NCBI GenBank assembly: GCA_037176705.1 | Contig: CM073885.1 | Span: forward strand, 163,174,290 to 163,238,289 | Length of the DNA stretch: 64,000 nucleotides | Reading direction: 5' to 3' | Source of the DNA: Molossus alvarezi | Taxonomy: Eukaryota > Chordata > Mammalia > Chiroptera > Molossidae | Shown here: positions 45,545 to 56,830 of the stretch, piece by piece | Layout of the letters: each line of letters starts with the position of its first letter | How positions within the stretch are numbered: position 1 is the stretch's first letter | Notes under the pieces: generated by a model | Database searches by the model: none | The model's input: only the letters and a program-made list of their open reading frames with translations | Told to the model about the DNA's origin: nothing | Translations under genes and position numbers: made by a program

Positions 45545-48015
45545 GCAAGTGATCTGTAGAGCTAGAAAACAACTGTTTTATTTTTCTGATGTGTTTCAGT
45601 TTAATTTATATAGCAAAATTGGATAAGATACATAATGGAAAGATTTAAAAAGAAAGGTGTTTTTCAAGTTAATTAATTTCTTTGTCTCAGAAATGGCAAA
45701 TGAATATATATGTATTTTAACTCTACTGTTCTTAGTTCCTTCTGATGGGTTGTTTATTGTTTTCATTTATTTTGAAGGTTAACTCACTTATTATATTGTC
45801 ACTTATGGGCATGTCATTGAATATCATTTTTGATATGTAGCACTTTTTGTTCTGAAGATATAAAGCAATACAACATACATTATAAAGTAGATATAAATTG
45901 TCTATGTTTTTATTCATGTTTAATATGCTGATTTATACTTTCAAATTTTAATACTCAGATACCATATGTGTGTGAATTCTGCTGAATTCAAAACTGAAAA
46001 AACAGTTCAAACCAATGGCTGTATTTTTGTGCACAGTGGGGTTTTTTCATCATTACATTTTAGCAATAAGTATGGTGGTTAGAACGTGTGGCCTGATCTG
46101 CTATTTTTGATGTCACAAGTCTCTCTCTAGTCAGTGAGTACAAAGGAAGAAGAAGGTAGCTTATGATAAATGAACAAAATTAAATATGTATGACTTATCT
46201 TCTTGGAATTTTCACCTGATTCATATTTGAAAATGAAATAAAAAGTTCAGTGAGAACAAAAATAAGAGGAATACCATAATTTAAAAAGCATCAAAAAGAT
46301 GTCATATAAATTCACAACATTATTATATGTGAGGTCACATTAAATAATGTAATTAGAAACTTTGAATATTTGTCTTTGCTTTTAATGGAAAAATGGAGAT
46401 TAACAGTAATGGAAGTCAGAGTAGAAGGTTATGGATCTTTGGAAGTTTGCAGGATAATTATATCTTTCACTTTAGTAAATAATCATAACATGATACCTTG
46501 CACTTATAAAAATAGATGATGCCACAGAGAAGTGGGGCCACAGGAATAATATACATTTTTTAACTTTCAGTAAGAAAAAGAAGTATTTATGATGACAGCC
46601 CTGGAACTTCCATCAAAGGGCCGGGAATTAAGGGAATTTGCTTTCATGCTTTGTCTTGCCCCCTCTCAAGAGGGAAAGAGAAGAGAGAGTAGAAGAGGGA
46701 GGGAAGATAAGAAACAAAATATTAAATTATAAATACACAAGAAGAAGGCTTTCTCAATTTTACACAGACTAGAGATTCAAGGCTCTGAGAGCAGGTGCCC
46801 TTGGTTGAAAAATGTAGTGAGCAGCTGAGAGCACTTTTTTTTGGTGCCTCAGTTCCAAAGCCTTTACTTTTCTTTCAAACCATCTCCCAGGAAAAGCTGC
46901 ATTTTTGCTTGTTTGTTTCCAGTATATCAAGCACGAAGCAGGTATGTTTTAAGATCTGACAAAAATACTTTCCTAAAACCATTTATAAATTAAATGTTAC
47001 ATTAACAAACCAACTCAAGAGCTATAATCATTCAAGAAAGCTTATTACAGATGAGTTTCAGTGTCTCCCATTGGCAGAGTTACTATCATGCAAAGGGTTT
47101 CCCACTTCTGCCCTACAATTGCCTGCTATAGTCCTTAGAACCAAGTCAATTACCCAAGAAATTAAATCCGTTCTAAACAGTTACCTAAAATGATCTATAT
47201 TCTTTTTTACCTCAATTTACCCTGTTCAATTTTCATCACTAAATTTTTTTCCCAGTGGATTTTAAACTCCCAAGTAGTCTACATTGTGTCAAAAGTAAGT
47301 GAGGTAAATTATTTTTAATAAACTTTAAAAAATCTTAATAAGACAATAGTCATTACCAAAAAAGCCCATAAAATTATAAAGAAACTCCCTAATCCAACCA
47401 TGCAAAGATAAGCACTGTTAATATATTAGTATGTTACTTTTTGATATTTTTATATGCATGTGTGTATTTATGATAAATGGCATTCAATAGTTCCCTTTTA
47501 GGAAAATCACAATGCAAACTAACATTCTGAGAAGGTCTGACATAAAAAATTTATTTAACTTTGTTTAACCAGCATTTTCAAAACATAATTGACCACGGAA
47601 TCCTCCCACTCTGTAAATGACATCTGATTGTTGGCCACACTTCAGATACTTTTTTACACAGAGTCCCAAACAACCCCTAGCACAGCAGGAAGAACCACAC
47701 TAACTGTAAGCTGAGTTTATGGAAACAGCTCTGACTGAATATATTCATGTTGCCCCTAGTAGATTTGGTATGGACTAGATATAGCACCCTCACAAGATCA
47801 ATTTTCTTCTAAACAACGATGTGGTTCCCTATCAGTTTTGAACAGGGAGGACTTTCAGTGGCAGTAGAATGACCAGCCTTGGTAGGCTTTAGTTTTTTCT
47901 TAGTCTAGCCTAAACAAACCTGATGGGGAGCCCTACATTTTAAGTTCCAAATCTGACATATCTTTTTATGTAGACCAGACTTGAGATTGTGGCATATTGG
48001 CTTCAAAGAATTATA
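45545..48015 (+). other. Intron-like sequence of the GPR158-like fragment
   Basis: AT-rich, no exon recognised. A purine-rich stretch lies near 46670-46715. Confidence 0.4.
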
Positions 48016-48112
48016 TGCAGGGCAGGACAAAAGTAGGTTTATAGTTGTTGATATGAAAAATCTGTGTTTTGCATACTTACAACTGTAAACCTACTTTTGG
48101 CCCACCCTGCAT
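48016..48112. mobile_element. Mariner-type MITE, near-palindromic
   Basis: The left end CAGGGCAGGACAAAAGTAGG pairs with the right end CCTACTTTTGGCCCACCCTG as about 40-bp inverted repeats around a 15-bp centre. Size and terminal CAGGG...CCCTG fit the mariner-derived MITEs known from bat genomes. It lies inside the GPR158-like intron. Confidence 0.75.
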
Positions 48113-49430
48113 GTTAGCTACTCTGTTTTGGAAATTTAATTTCTACAGCCATAAAGAACCAAAGATGAAATTATAATTTAACACAGTAAATCTACAGAAC
48201 ACTGATTTTAGGGGGATAAATAGTGAACAAGAAATAGGCAGAAATAATTAAACCACGTATGTACAATTTCTTACTTACACATAGACTGAATTCATGTATG
48301 CTTAGTTCCAATACTGATATAATCCAAGTGTAAGAAAAAAAATAGCATCATAATTTAAATCATGTGGATCTATTTTGGTAATATTTTCCTGAAATAAAAT
48401 AATATTACATAAGTATTCTGATATCAGCAAAGATATTCTCTATCAATAGGGCATATATGCTTCTTTTTGTCTGCTTAAGATATAAAATTATATATACATA
48501 TGAGTATGTATACATATATACATACATATATATAATTATGACTACATATTATGTGCACATGTACTTTCATTTTTATCAAATTGTCAGATTGAATGAAAGT
48601 AAATTACAAGGATTAAGCCTACGAGGATAAATAATGCAGAGGGTATTGCTCCCAGTCTGTTGTAATTCTTTACTTATTGTTACTACTAAGCATAAAGCAG
48701 ACCTTAGAGAAAGCACAAATATTTTTTTAAAGTTTGCTCTTATTGCTAAGCTCAATTTTCAAATATTTCTGTGTTCCTGACTTTAGACCTACTTTTTAAA
48801 GTTGGAATACTCCTCTATTAAAAATGAAGCTTGAAAATTGCTGCAAAACCCAATTGCTCTTAAGATATTTCTAGTCAGAACTGCAATCTGAAAACCCTAG
48901 TAGTAATTAAAAGTTGATTTTTTAAGGATAATTGATGTCAGTATATGTCAAAAGTATTTTTTAATAATTCACCATTTTAATTCTAATTAATGTTTTTAAA
49001 TGAAGAATGTAGACTCGAGAGATATTTGGACATGTCTTACAACCCAAATTTGCCAGAAATTGCCAATGTGTAACAATTCTTTTATTGAATTAACATATGT
49101 TTGCTGTTTTTGCTTTGTAGATTCAACGTACATACAAAATAATAATCTGAGAAAATGTTTAATGCATTATATATGTCTATGCTGTCTTTCTAACCACAGA
49201 TAACTTAAAAGAATAAATATTAGAGAGGTCATATATTATGTATCCAATTAGGTTTACCAAGGCTCTTATTCTTCTGTGATGGAAATATGTCATAAAACCA
49301 CAATATAATTTTTTTCTATCTTTTTTTTTTATGTCTTTTTCTTAATACATTGAGGTAAAGCGTTTACAAATTTCTACTGTTTTAAGTAGAGATCTTGTTA
49401 GATTGCTAACTTGGTGAATTCTCATTTCAG
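48113..49430 (+). other. Intron-like sequence
   Basis: AT-rich with an alternating TA/CA tract at 48487-48540. No exon recognised before the acceptor CTCATTTCAG. Confidence 0.4.
48487..48540. repeat. AT/CA-rich dinucleotide tract
   Basis: Imperfect TATACATA repeats, a simple-sequence region. Confidence 0.8.
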
Positions 49431-49536
49431 ATTTGTTCTTGCATCAAGGCTTCAGTCTGACTGGATGTTGATGCTGTATTTTGCACATACTCATTTGACT
49501 GTGACAGTCACCATTGGGTTGCTTTTGATTCCAAAG
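49431..49536 (+). pseudogene. GPR158: GPR158-like last transmembrane exon, intact
   Basis: A 106-bp open block between CATTTCAG and GTATTC. It encodes FVLASRLQSDWMLMLYFAHT, then HLTVTVTIGLLLIPK, which I believe is identical to human GPR158 over its 35 codons. Such conservation contrasts with the other fragments and points to a recent duplication or an exon still under constraint. Confidence 0.88.
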
Positions 49537-50057
49537 GTATTCCTCTAACATTATTTTCTCTTGCAAGATAGTTATCTTACATAAGCCTTGAGCTGTTTCT
49601 TCTTTAAAAACATCTGGCAATATAGGCAAAGGAAGGTATGAAGATTTGCTTGACATCTAAAATGTTTTTAAAGCTCCCTCCTCAAGAAACTAGGTATCTC
49701 TTTTCCTATGGGATTTATTAAATATCTCACATAATTTTTAAATGATTTGATCTTTACAAAACCCATAATCCATTTTAGTCCTTTTCTAAGTATTTTAATA
49801 TCCAGTTATGTTTTAATTATTATGGGATTTAAGGTAGCTTTCATTATAGCTATAACATCAAAATCATTTTGAATGAGAATTATATTGTTCTAAAAATTCT
49901 CTAGTTTTGGATTCATATTCAGAGAAATATTGTTTTAAATAAACAATTTTTATTTAAATAGAAATAAATAATTATTTTATTGTGCATGGAAGAATCTTGC
50001 TTAATGATGATAAATTATGACAAAGACTTTCATAGGCAACATAATGAAGTAAGGGAA
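49537..50057. other. Unassigned AT-rich sequence
   Basis: Nothing recognised. Confidence 0.4.
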
Positions 50058-50222
50058 ATGGGCCATGACTCAGAACACAGAGATTCTGAACTAATGCTTA
50101 ACCCCACACCAGCAGTGTAATATGACATTAGCCAACACTTCTTGTCTCTCAAAGTTTGTTTTTTCATCTATGACAAGATAGCAATAAGGTTGCCTGGAAT
50201 GACATAAAATAATATCAGAGAA
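50058..50222 (+). mobile_element. Possible MIR, plus strand, diverged
   Basis: Order resembles MIR (CAGCAGTGTAATATGACATTAG, shortened match, then CTCTCAAAGTTTG and CATCTATGACAAGATAGC) but with low identity. Confidence 0.4.
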
Positions 50223-50309
50223 AAAAACAGATAATACAAATTACAGCATTATCATTATTTCCCACTTTTACACATAGAACAACAAAATATTAGAACATTA
50301 TTAATCTTT

Positions 50310-50450
50310 TTTCTTTCTCAAATTTATTTCTTAATACTTAATATACAATATTATATCAGTTTCAAGTGCATGACATAGTCATTAGACATTTGTATACCTT
50401 ATGAAAAGATCAGTCTTTATCATTGTCACACAAGGCAACATTAGCATGGC
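50310..50450 (-). mobile_element. Antisense LINE-1 3' UTR fragment
   Basis: ATATTATATCAGTTTCAAGTG, cut to its core, then CATAGTCATTAGACATTTG match reversed L1MA-type 3' UTR text. Confidence 0.55.
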
Positions 50451-50867
50451 TGAAAGAACTGTGATGTGTAAATAAATTTGATATTATGTGACACACATTT
50501 ATGCAACCTTCAGCTACTCAGTTGTTTTTGAAACTTACAAAATACCTGTTATCTATCGACTTTACTTGATTCTTGAAGTAATCAGTAAGCTTTCTCTGGC
50601 TTGGGAAGTCATAATTGTTATGATAAAAATTTTTTAGTTTTGTGATTTATATATTGCAGACTTGGATTAACTCTTATTTCACTTCATGGTTTGTTATACT
50701 GTCTTAATCAGGGTTTTTAATACAAGTTGAGTTACTTGTTTTGCACTTCTTGTTAGAACTCACATTGTGTTGATGTTGAAGATCATATGATCCTACACAG
50801 TCTTATGTTTCAGTATGTTAAGAACAACTTACCTATTGCTTAAAGTCAGAGATCAATAATGCTTTAT

Positions 50868-50990
50868 TGCAATTTATTGTACCCCCAAGTTTGTAACAGC
50901 ACTATTGACAATAGCTAAGATCTGGAAACAGCCCAAATGTCCATATACACAAAGGAGTACTATGCTTCTTGTATTTCAAGTAATAACTTT
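50868..50990 (+). mobile_element. Short LINE-1 ORF2 fragment
   Basis: GCACTATTGACAATAGCTAAG, ATCTGGAAACAGCCCAAATG and GGAGTACTATGC match the ORF2 C-terminus seen in the LINE-1 near 58000. Confidence 0.75.
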
Positions 50991-52120
50991 CAGCCTTTAA
51001 CATTGTGAGTTGAGGTGTGTCCTTGGGAGTTTGAGACCTCAGATCAACCAAATGCTGGAAGTAGTGTAGTTTACCTGCCTCTTTGACTTTAAATGTGACT
51101 AAGATAGCAGAGCCTCAGAAATAAAAGGTCTGGGATACTTTCAAAATGTAGCATTCCCAGGAAGATGAGGAAGAAACCCTGAATTTGATAAGACAGAAGA
51201 TATAAGGATCAAAACATTTCCAAGGAGTATTTGTCAGTCAGAAAAAATGTGAAAGGCATGGTAGGAAGAGACTAAGGAGGGTAGAGAAACATCCTCATGG
51301 AGAGGTTAGACTGGCCAAAAAGTTTTTCCCCTGGTAACACTAGGAAAATCTTTACATTTCAGCATGTTTAGAGGTAGTAGTCTTCAATGTCTCTGCCCTG
51401 ATTAATATTTACCCTTGAGACTTTGAAGATCCTAAGCAAGATAAACCCGAAGACACAGAAAAGGTACTAGATTTCCAAAGAAGAAGGTATAAATGAATAT
51501 GATGGTAATTCTAAGTAGCTGACTGAAAAGAACTTACATTACCTATATAACCGTAATAGCACTGCTAACTTAATGCATCCCCAAACTTGACTGGTTCCCC
51601 ACTCCTCCATCTACATTTAGAGACTGTTCTTAGTTTTCTCAGTTCTCAGTAACTGCTTTCTTTCCTCTGCTATTGAATTTATAAATTATCTTAATTTCCT
51701 TAGTTGCTGAGTTAGCAGCCTCCATGAAAGCAAGGAAAATGTTTCAGGATCTGGGGAACATTTAGATGGGGGCTTAAGAAGGTAGAGGAAGAATAACAAA
51801 ATAAGAAGTGTACCTCAGAATGCATAAATTGTATTGGTAAATTAGGCACTGAGGGGAACTGTATTTGAATAGAAAAAGCACAGAACATCTTTTAGCCCCT
51901 CTAAGGAAGCAAGTGGGTGAATACATATACAGTAGGAGAGAAATAGGCCAGGTTGTAACATCTGGCAGTGCACCGAGAATATGCTCATATCTATTTATAT
52001 CTGCATGAAATTATTATCAAAGAAGAAACATTATATTTAAAATTATTTTTTTACATTTTTAAATATATCTTGACATTTTTCTAGGCCAATAACATAACCC
52101 ACCAATAGAAGATTTTACAA
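50991..52120 (+). other. Unassigned sequence before the first MYO3A-like exon
   Basis: Nothing recognised. The upstream MYO3A exons with the P-loop (GESGAGKT) were looked for and not found. Confidence 0.4.
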
Positions 52121-52286
52121 GTAAACAATTTGGTGGAAGCCTTTGGAAATGCCTGCATTATTATAAATGACAATTTCAGCCAATTTGGAAAGATTTAGAA
52201 ATAAAATTTTTCTCTTCTGGAGCTGTAGTGGGAGCACAGATTTATGAATACCTTCTGGAGAAATCCCGAGTTATCCACCAAGCTCT
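52121..52286 (+). pseudogene. MYO3A: MYO3A-like motor exon A, frameshifted
   Basis: It encodes [17 protein letters not shown] and then, after a single-base loss near 52192 in the GKYLE segment, [20 protein letters not shown] and IHQA. These are switch I-proximal motor residues. The acceptor reads TTTTACAA, so AG has been lost at its normal place. The donor GTGAGT is intact. Confidence 0.9.
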
Positions 52287-52347
52287 GTGAGTTCACATCA
52301 AATATCTAATTTCTGGGAAACAAGCAAAGATATGCATCATAAAAAAC

Positions 52348-52510
52348 ATGAATGTCACAAGTGACATGCGTGCCCCAAGCAGCACATGTGTTGTAGGTGG
52401 CATGCATGTCATAAGCAACATGTTTTCTTAGTGACATCTGTGACATGCATGTCATTGGTGACTATGTGTCCCTAAAACTGTGCCCTAAATGGTATGTGTG
52501 TCATAAACAG
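52348..52510. repeat. Degenerate tandem repeat around GTGACATGCATGTC
   Basis: Units such as GTGACATGCGTGCC, GTGGCATGCATGTCATAAG and GTGACATGCATGTCATTGG recur at irregular 20-40 bp spacing, just after the exon A donor. It resembles a decayed minisatellite. Confidence 0.5.
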
Positions 52511-52991
52511 AAGTGTGTTCCTTCTGGCAGTTTGCAGCTGAATGACAAAATTTCTTTTCTAGCCTAATAATTCCAAAACATCTGTTTGTTATTGTTAAGA
52601 GGAAACTATAGTCACAGCATCAGATTTCCAACCTGGTAGCTATATTATTTTCTTAAGTGTGGCTTTTTCCATTTTTTGTCTTGGTTTCATGCTAAACATA
52701 TCTAGATTGTAATAAAATGTCATATGTTAAATTCATGGAAACACAAGCTCTTGTTATATATTAGCACATTATTATTTAATATAAGTGCCTTCAAATTTGC
52801 TATCATTCAACTGTGAGTAAATTATTAATGTAAGTTGCCTGAAGTCCAGCTCCCAATCTCAGTCCTCAGTGTGGAAAATTATTCTTTGGTCCTCAATTTA
52901 GAATATATAAGGAAAGAATATTAGACAAATGTGGTTTTTAATTTTGGCTTTATGACATGTATGTCCACTTGGGGTAAGATATTTAAAATTT

Positions 52992-53214
52992 AGCCTGGCT
53001 GGCATGACTCAGTAGTTGAGCATTGACCCATGCACCAAGAGGTTACCAGTTTGATTCTCAGTCAGGGCACATGCGCAGGTTGTGGGCCCGATACCCAGTG
53101 GGGGGCATGCAGGAGGAGGCCAGTCAGTGTTCTCTCTCATTGATTTTTCTATCTCTCTCTCGCGCGCTTTTTTCCTCTCTCTCTAAAATCAATAAAGAAA
53201 AAATATTAAAAGGT
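52992..53214 (+). mobile_element. Ves SINE, plus strand
   Basis: Head AGCCTGGCTGGCATGACTCAG, body CCCAGTGGGGGGCATGCAGG, tail CTCTCTCTCGCGCGC (a CpG-bearing variant), then AAATCAATAAAGAAAAAA. Confidence 0.9.
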
Positions 53215-53824
53215 AAATAAAACAATTAAAAGCACTGTTTTATGAATATTCTATAGAACCTATGAATGCTAAGCTGTACTGTTGGCTTTCTAAGCGTTAC
53301 TGTTGGCCACTTTGTCAGAGAGTCAACCGTTTCACAGGTGGGGTAAGCCGCACCCTTGAGATTTTGCCACAGTTTTGAGGGTGTTTGAGGCCTTGGCTAC
53401 ATAGGTGATCCCCAGGATCTAGGGCAATTGAACACACATAAGACAGCCCTGAGGACCTTCCTGCAAATGGCTGGGCAGAACTTTGAAGAATTATTACAAG
53501 ATACACAGTTAGGGTTGTGGCCAGAGACAGAGAAATACTATTTAGTGACTTACTGAGACCCTGCTTGTCCCCAGGCCATTCTGACCTGGGAAGCTCTGGT
53601 CATATGAGCATGTATGGGACGCTGTGTATGGTCCTGTGCCTACTTAGATACACCTTTGATGTAGTTAGGGCAAGACATGAAATGGATAATTTTTGCTGGT
53701 ATGTTTATTCCCGTTCTTTTTTTTTTAACTCTCTGAATGTTTATCTACTAAAGGTCAATATATTTCCTATAGCATCATCAGGGCCTGTCAAATTACAGTT
53801 CTCAGTAAACATAAACTGACAATT
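53215..53824. other. Unassigned sequence
   Basis: 53300-53700 is less AT-rich and has a 100-codon plus-strand frame at 53517 with no recognised family. A decayed retroviral or LTR segment is possible but unsupported. Confidence 0.3.
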
Positions 53825-53837
53825 AAAGAGAAAACCT

Positions 53838-54040
53838 TTGGACTGACAAACCTCAAAGAAAGAGGATGTGAAAGGGCGGGAAGAGATAAACCAAAGAACT
53901 TACATGCATATATGCCTAACCAATGGACACAGACCACAATATGGCAGGGGGAGGAGGAGACAGGAGCAGGGAGAAAGGTGTCAATGCAGGGAAGAGGAGC
54001 GACATCTGTAACAAAAAAGTTAATTTGTTAAAAAAAAAAC
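53838..54040 (+). mobile_element. LINE-1 3' UTR, severely 5'-truncated
   Basis: GGGAAGAGATAAACCAAAGAA, cut to its core, GCATATATGCC, and the terminal GACATCTGTAACAAAAAAG followed by an A-run match the other LINE-1 3' ends. A Ves SINE follows the A-run, and AAAGAGAAAACCT flanks the pair (53825 and 54262). Confidence 0.85.
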
Positions 54041-54261
54041 ACCTCTGCCCTTGTTGTTGTTGCACAGTGGTTAGACCATCAGCCCATAAACTGAAGAGTT
54101 GCAGGTTCGATCCCTGGCCCATAAAGGAGGCAACCAATATATATATCTCTTTCACATTGATGTTTTTTTTCTCTCTCTCTCCGCTTCATCCCCTCCCTTG
54201 CACTCTCTTGAAAAAAACTCAATAGAAAAAATATTTTCGAGTGAGGATTAACAACAACAAA
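54041..54261 (+). mobile_element. Ves SINE, plus strand, in a LINE-1 tail
   Basis: Head with CACAGTGGTTAGACCATCAG, B box GGTTCGATCCC, tail CACATTGATGTTTTTTTTC, then GAGTGAGGATTAACAACAAC. Internally deleted around the body. Confidence 0.85.
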
Positions 54262-54274
54262 AAAGAGAAAACCT

Positions 54275-55544
54275 CCAATTTTGTGTGTCTAAATTTATGA
54301 CTCATTTTTCTAATTGTACCCTGGGTATTTAAGTGTTAAAGGTGACACACAGAACAATCGTGATTTTATTAGAACAAAGCAAACTGAAATATATGCTCTG
54401 CTACTCTTAGAGAGTTTTGTTTTCCTGTGGTGAGAAAAGAAAACACCTAAAATTTTTGTTTTGTTTTAACCATTCCTGTGCACAGTGTTAGTGTTCACTG
54501 AAGTGTTCCTTTTGACTGCAATAGGTCAGGCAAGGGTGTGGAGAGGTAGATGCCTCCCTTCAACATCTGAGCCAGTGGACCACCCTTGTCACGAGGCTCA
54601 CCTTCCTTTGCTTTCATGACTGGATTCCCTGATTCCTCTCAAAGCTCTGAATTTTACTTCCCTCTCTTAGATTTATCCACCCGTTTTCAAAATGTGTACT
54701 GTTCTTGGAGTGTTTCTCTTTTTTGTCCTTGATACCTCTCTTTTTATACACACATATGCACATGCACACGCACACGTACACATACACACTTGGTTCTGTT
54801 TCTCTGGAGAACCCCGAGAACACAGTGGCTAAGAAGGGTGCTTGTGCAGCAGCAATTTAGTGTCTCCTGACCCTGTCGTCTGGTAACATCCAAAACTGTG
54901 TGATGGGCTGAGTGCCTTATTCCAATGAAAGAGGAGTAATATAAAAGATATAAAGATAGCAAGGTCTTAGGGTTTGAGGCTTTAATTTAGCACCTGTAGG
55001 AGGAAACATTCTATGCCCCAAGCCCATTCTCAAAGCCTGATGACACAGGAGTAAGATAGTGGGGTAAAGGTTTAGGACCACCCCAAATGAGAGGAAGGTA
55101 CAGGGAGTATGGAGGGCAAAGCCACAAAACATATGCAAACCCCCAGAGTCTCTAAATGGTCATGATGATGTTCAGAATAAAAGTGAAGCAGGGCCAAAGA
55201 AGAACAATGAAGACTGTGAATCTGTAAAGCAAGAAGATGGTTCATTGTTTCTCAAGAGAACTTGCCTGACCTTGGAGAGAATTTGTGATCCATTCCAGGG
55301 ACCCTCCAGAGGAAAAGGAAGACAAGGAATGGGTGCGAAAAAGAACTCTGACATCTCAGAAGTTATGTCTGGACCATCCTGAGTCAGAAACACCCTGTTG
55401 TGACCCTTATTTCCTTAACTGTATTATTCTGGAATCTTGGAAATGCTGTCTATATGCAGAACCCCAGAGTCATGGAACTTGAATTCATGAGAAACAAATT
55501 CCTCATCGTTGAGAAAACAGAGTCACACAAAGTCACTGTAACAA
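54275..55544. other. Intron-like sequence
   Basis: No exon recognised. A CA-rich tract lies at 54750-54790, followed by text (GGTTCTGTTTCTCTGGAGAACC) typical of the edge of an old mammalian repeat that I could not name. Confidence 0.35.
54750..54790. repeat. Imperfect (CA)n / (CACG)n tract
   Basis: Alternating CACA, CATG and CACG units. Confidence 0.85.
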
Positions 55545-55742
55545 TGTGGTGGGAGACATAGGCTTTGGAGTCCAACAGCCTTGGATTGAATCCAATTTAG
55601 CCATCAACTCTGACCTGAGAAAAGATTTATAGCTGCTCTAAGCCTCATGTTTCCTGTATGTAAAATGAGGGAAGTGCATAAATAGTAACCAGGGGATTAT
55701 GGCAGGTAAATGAGGTAATGCAGTGCTTATGCTCTGGCAGGC
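55545..55742 (+). mobile_element. MIR SINE, plus strand
   Basis: GGCTTTGGAGTCCAACAGCC, TTGGATTGAATCC, CCTCATGTTTCCTGTATGTAA and AAATGAGGTAATGCAG give the full MIR order. Confidence 0.85.
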
Positions 55743-55927
55743 TGTCTCTATATTATTAATTTGTTCCTTTTTTGTCTGCTCCACCAACACGTCAACTCCA
55801 AGAAAATAGGGGCTTTTCAGGCCTAGATGGCTTCATGGGAGAGTTTTACTGAACATTCAAAGAAGAACTAACACCCATTCTCCTCAAACTATTTCAAAAA
55901 ATTCAATAAGAAGAAAGACTTCCAAAT

Positions 55928-56830
55928 TTGTTTTATGAAGCCAGCATAATTCTAATTCCAAAACCAGAAAAAGACACTACAAAGAAAGAAAACTACAGGT
56001 CAATGTCTCTGATGAACATAGACGCCAAAATCCTAAACAAAATACTAGGAAATCGGCTCCATCAATACACCAAGAAAATTATCCACCATGACCAAGTGGG
56101 ATTCATCCCAGGAATGCAAGGCTGGTACAACATTTGCAAATCAATAAACATGATACACCACATAAATAAAATGAAGAATAAAAACCACATGATCATATCA
56201 ATAGATGGTAAAAAAGCATTTGACAAAATCCAGCATCCATTTCCGATAAAAACGCTCAGCAATGTGGGGATAGAGGGATCATATCTAGACATAATAAAGG
56301 CCATATATGAAAGACCTACAGCCAACATCATACTCAATGGGCAAAAACTAAAAGCATTTTTCTTAAGAAGAAGAACAAGGCAAGGATGCCCAGTTTCACC
56401 ACTCTTTTTTAACATAGTACTGGAAGTCTTAGCCACAACAATCAGAAAGAAGAAAAAAATAAAAGGGATCCAAATTGGAAAGGAGGAAGTGAAACTATCA
56501 TTATTTGCAGATGACATGATACTATACGTAGAAAACCCCAAAGACGCCATCAAAAATTTACTAGACTTAATAAATGAATTTGGAAAAGTAGCAGGATACA
56601 AAATTAATATCAAGAAATTGATGGCATTCTTATACACCAAGGATGAACTGACAGAAAGAGAAACTAAGAAAACAATCTCATTTATCATTGCAGCAAAAAA
56701 AATTAAGATACCTAGGAATAAACGTAACCAAAGAAATAAAGGACCTATTCACAGAAAACTACAGGTCATTGATAAAAGAAATAGAGGAAGATATAAAAAA
56801 GTGGAAGCACATATCCTGTTCATGGATTGA
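55928..56830 (+). pseudogene. LINE-1 ORF2 reverse-transcriptase fragment
   Basis: A 300-codon open frame. It holds RT motifs [16 protein letters not shown] (about residues 57-72), [17 protein letters not shown] (about 96-112), [16 protein letters not shown] (about 152-168) and the catalytic LFADD (about 191-195). The alanine expected in the IDAEKAF motif is glycine here. The frame breaks near the SFII segment, where the following frame ([14 protein letters not shown]) takes over. Confidence 0.92.

Larger units (their letters stand above)
45406..49536 (+). pseudogene. GPR158: GPR158-like gene fragment (two transmembrane exons)
   Basis: GPR158 is an orphan class C G-protein-coupled receptor that binds RGS7-Gbeta5 at the neuronal membrane. 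Two exon blocks from the last transmembrane helices are present in order, 3.9 kb apart, in compatible phase. Both are fully open. No preceding exon (extracellular domain, early helices) or following exon (cytoplasmic tail) was seen, although flanking sequence extends for kilobases, and MYO3A-like exons begin 2.6 kb downstream. I therefore call it a fragment; unlike its neighbours it carries no inactivating mutation within the exons. Confidence 0.8.

Noticed and set aside
46931..46950. Mini-exon candidate between TTTCCAG and GTATGT
   Set aside because: The splice-like signals are good but the enclosed bases match no known GPR158 exon; such pairs occur by chance in long introns.
51300..51350. 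Possible mariner terminus (TGGCCAAAAAGTTTTTCCC)
   Set aside because: No matching inverted end or element body was found nearby.
56062..56688. 208-codon minus-strand open frame
   Set aside because: It is the exact antisense shadow of the LINE-1 RT frame; A-rich sense sequence leaves few stops on the other strand.
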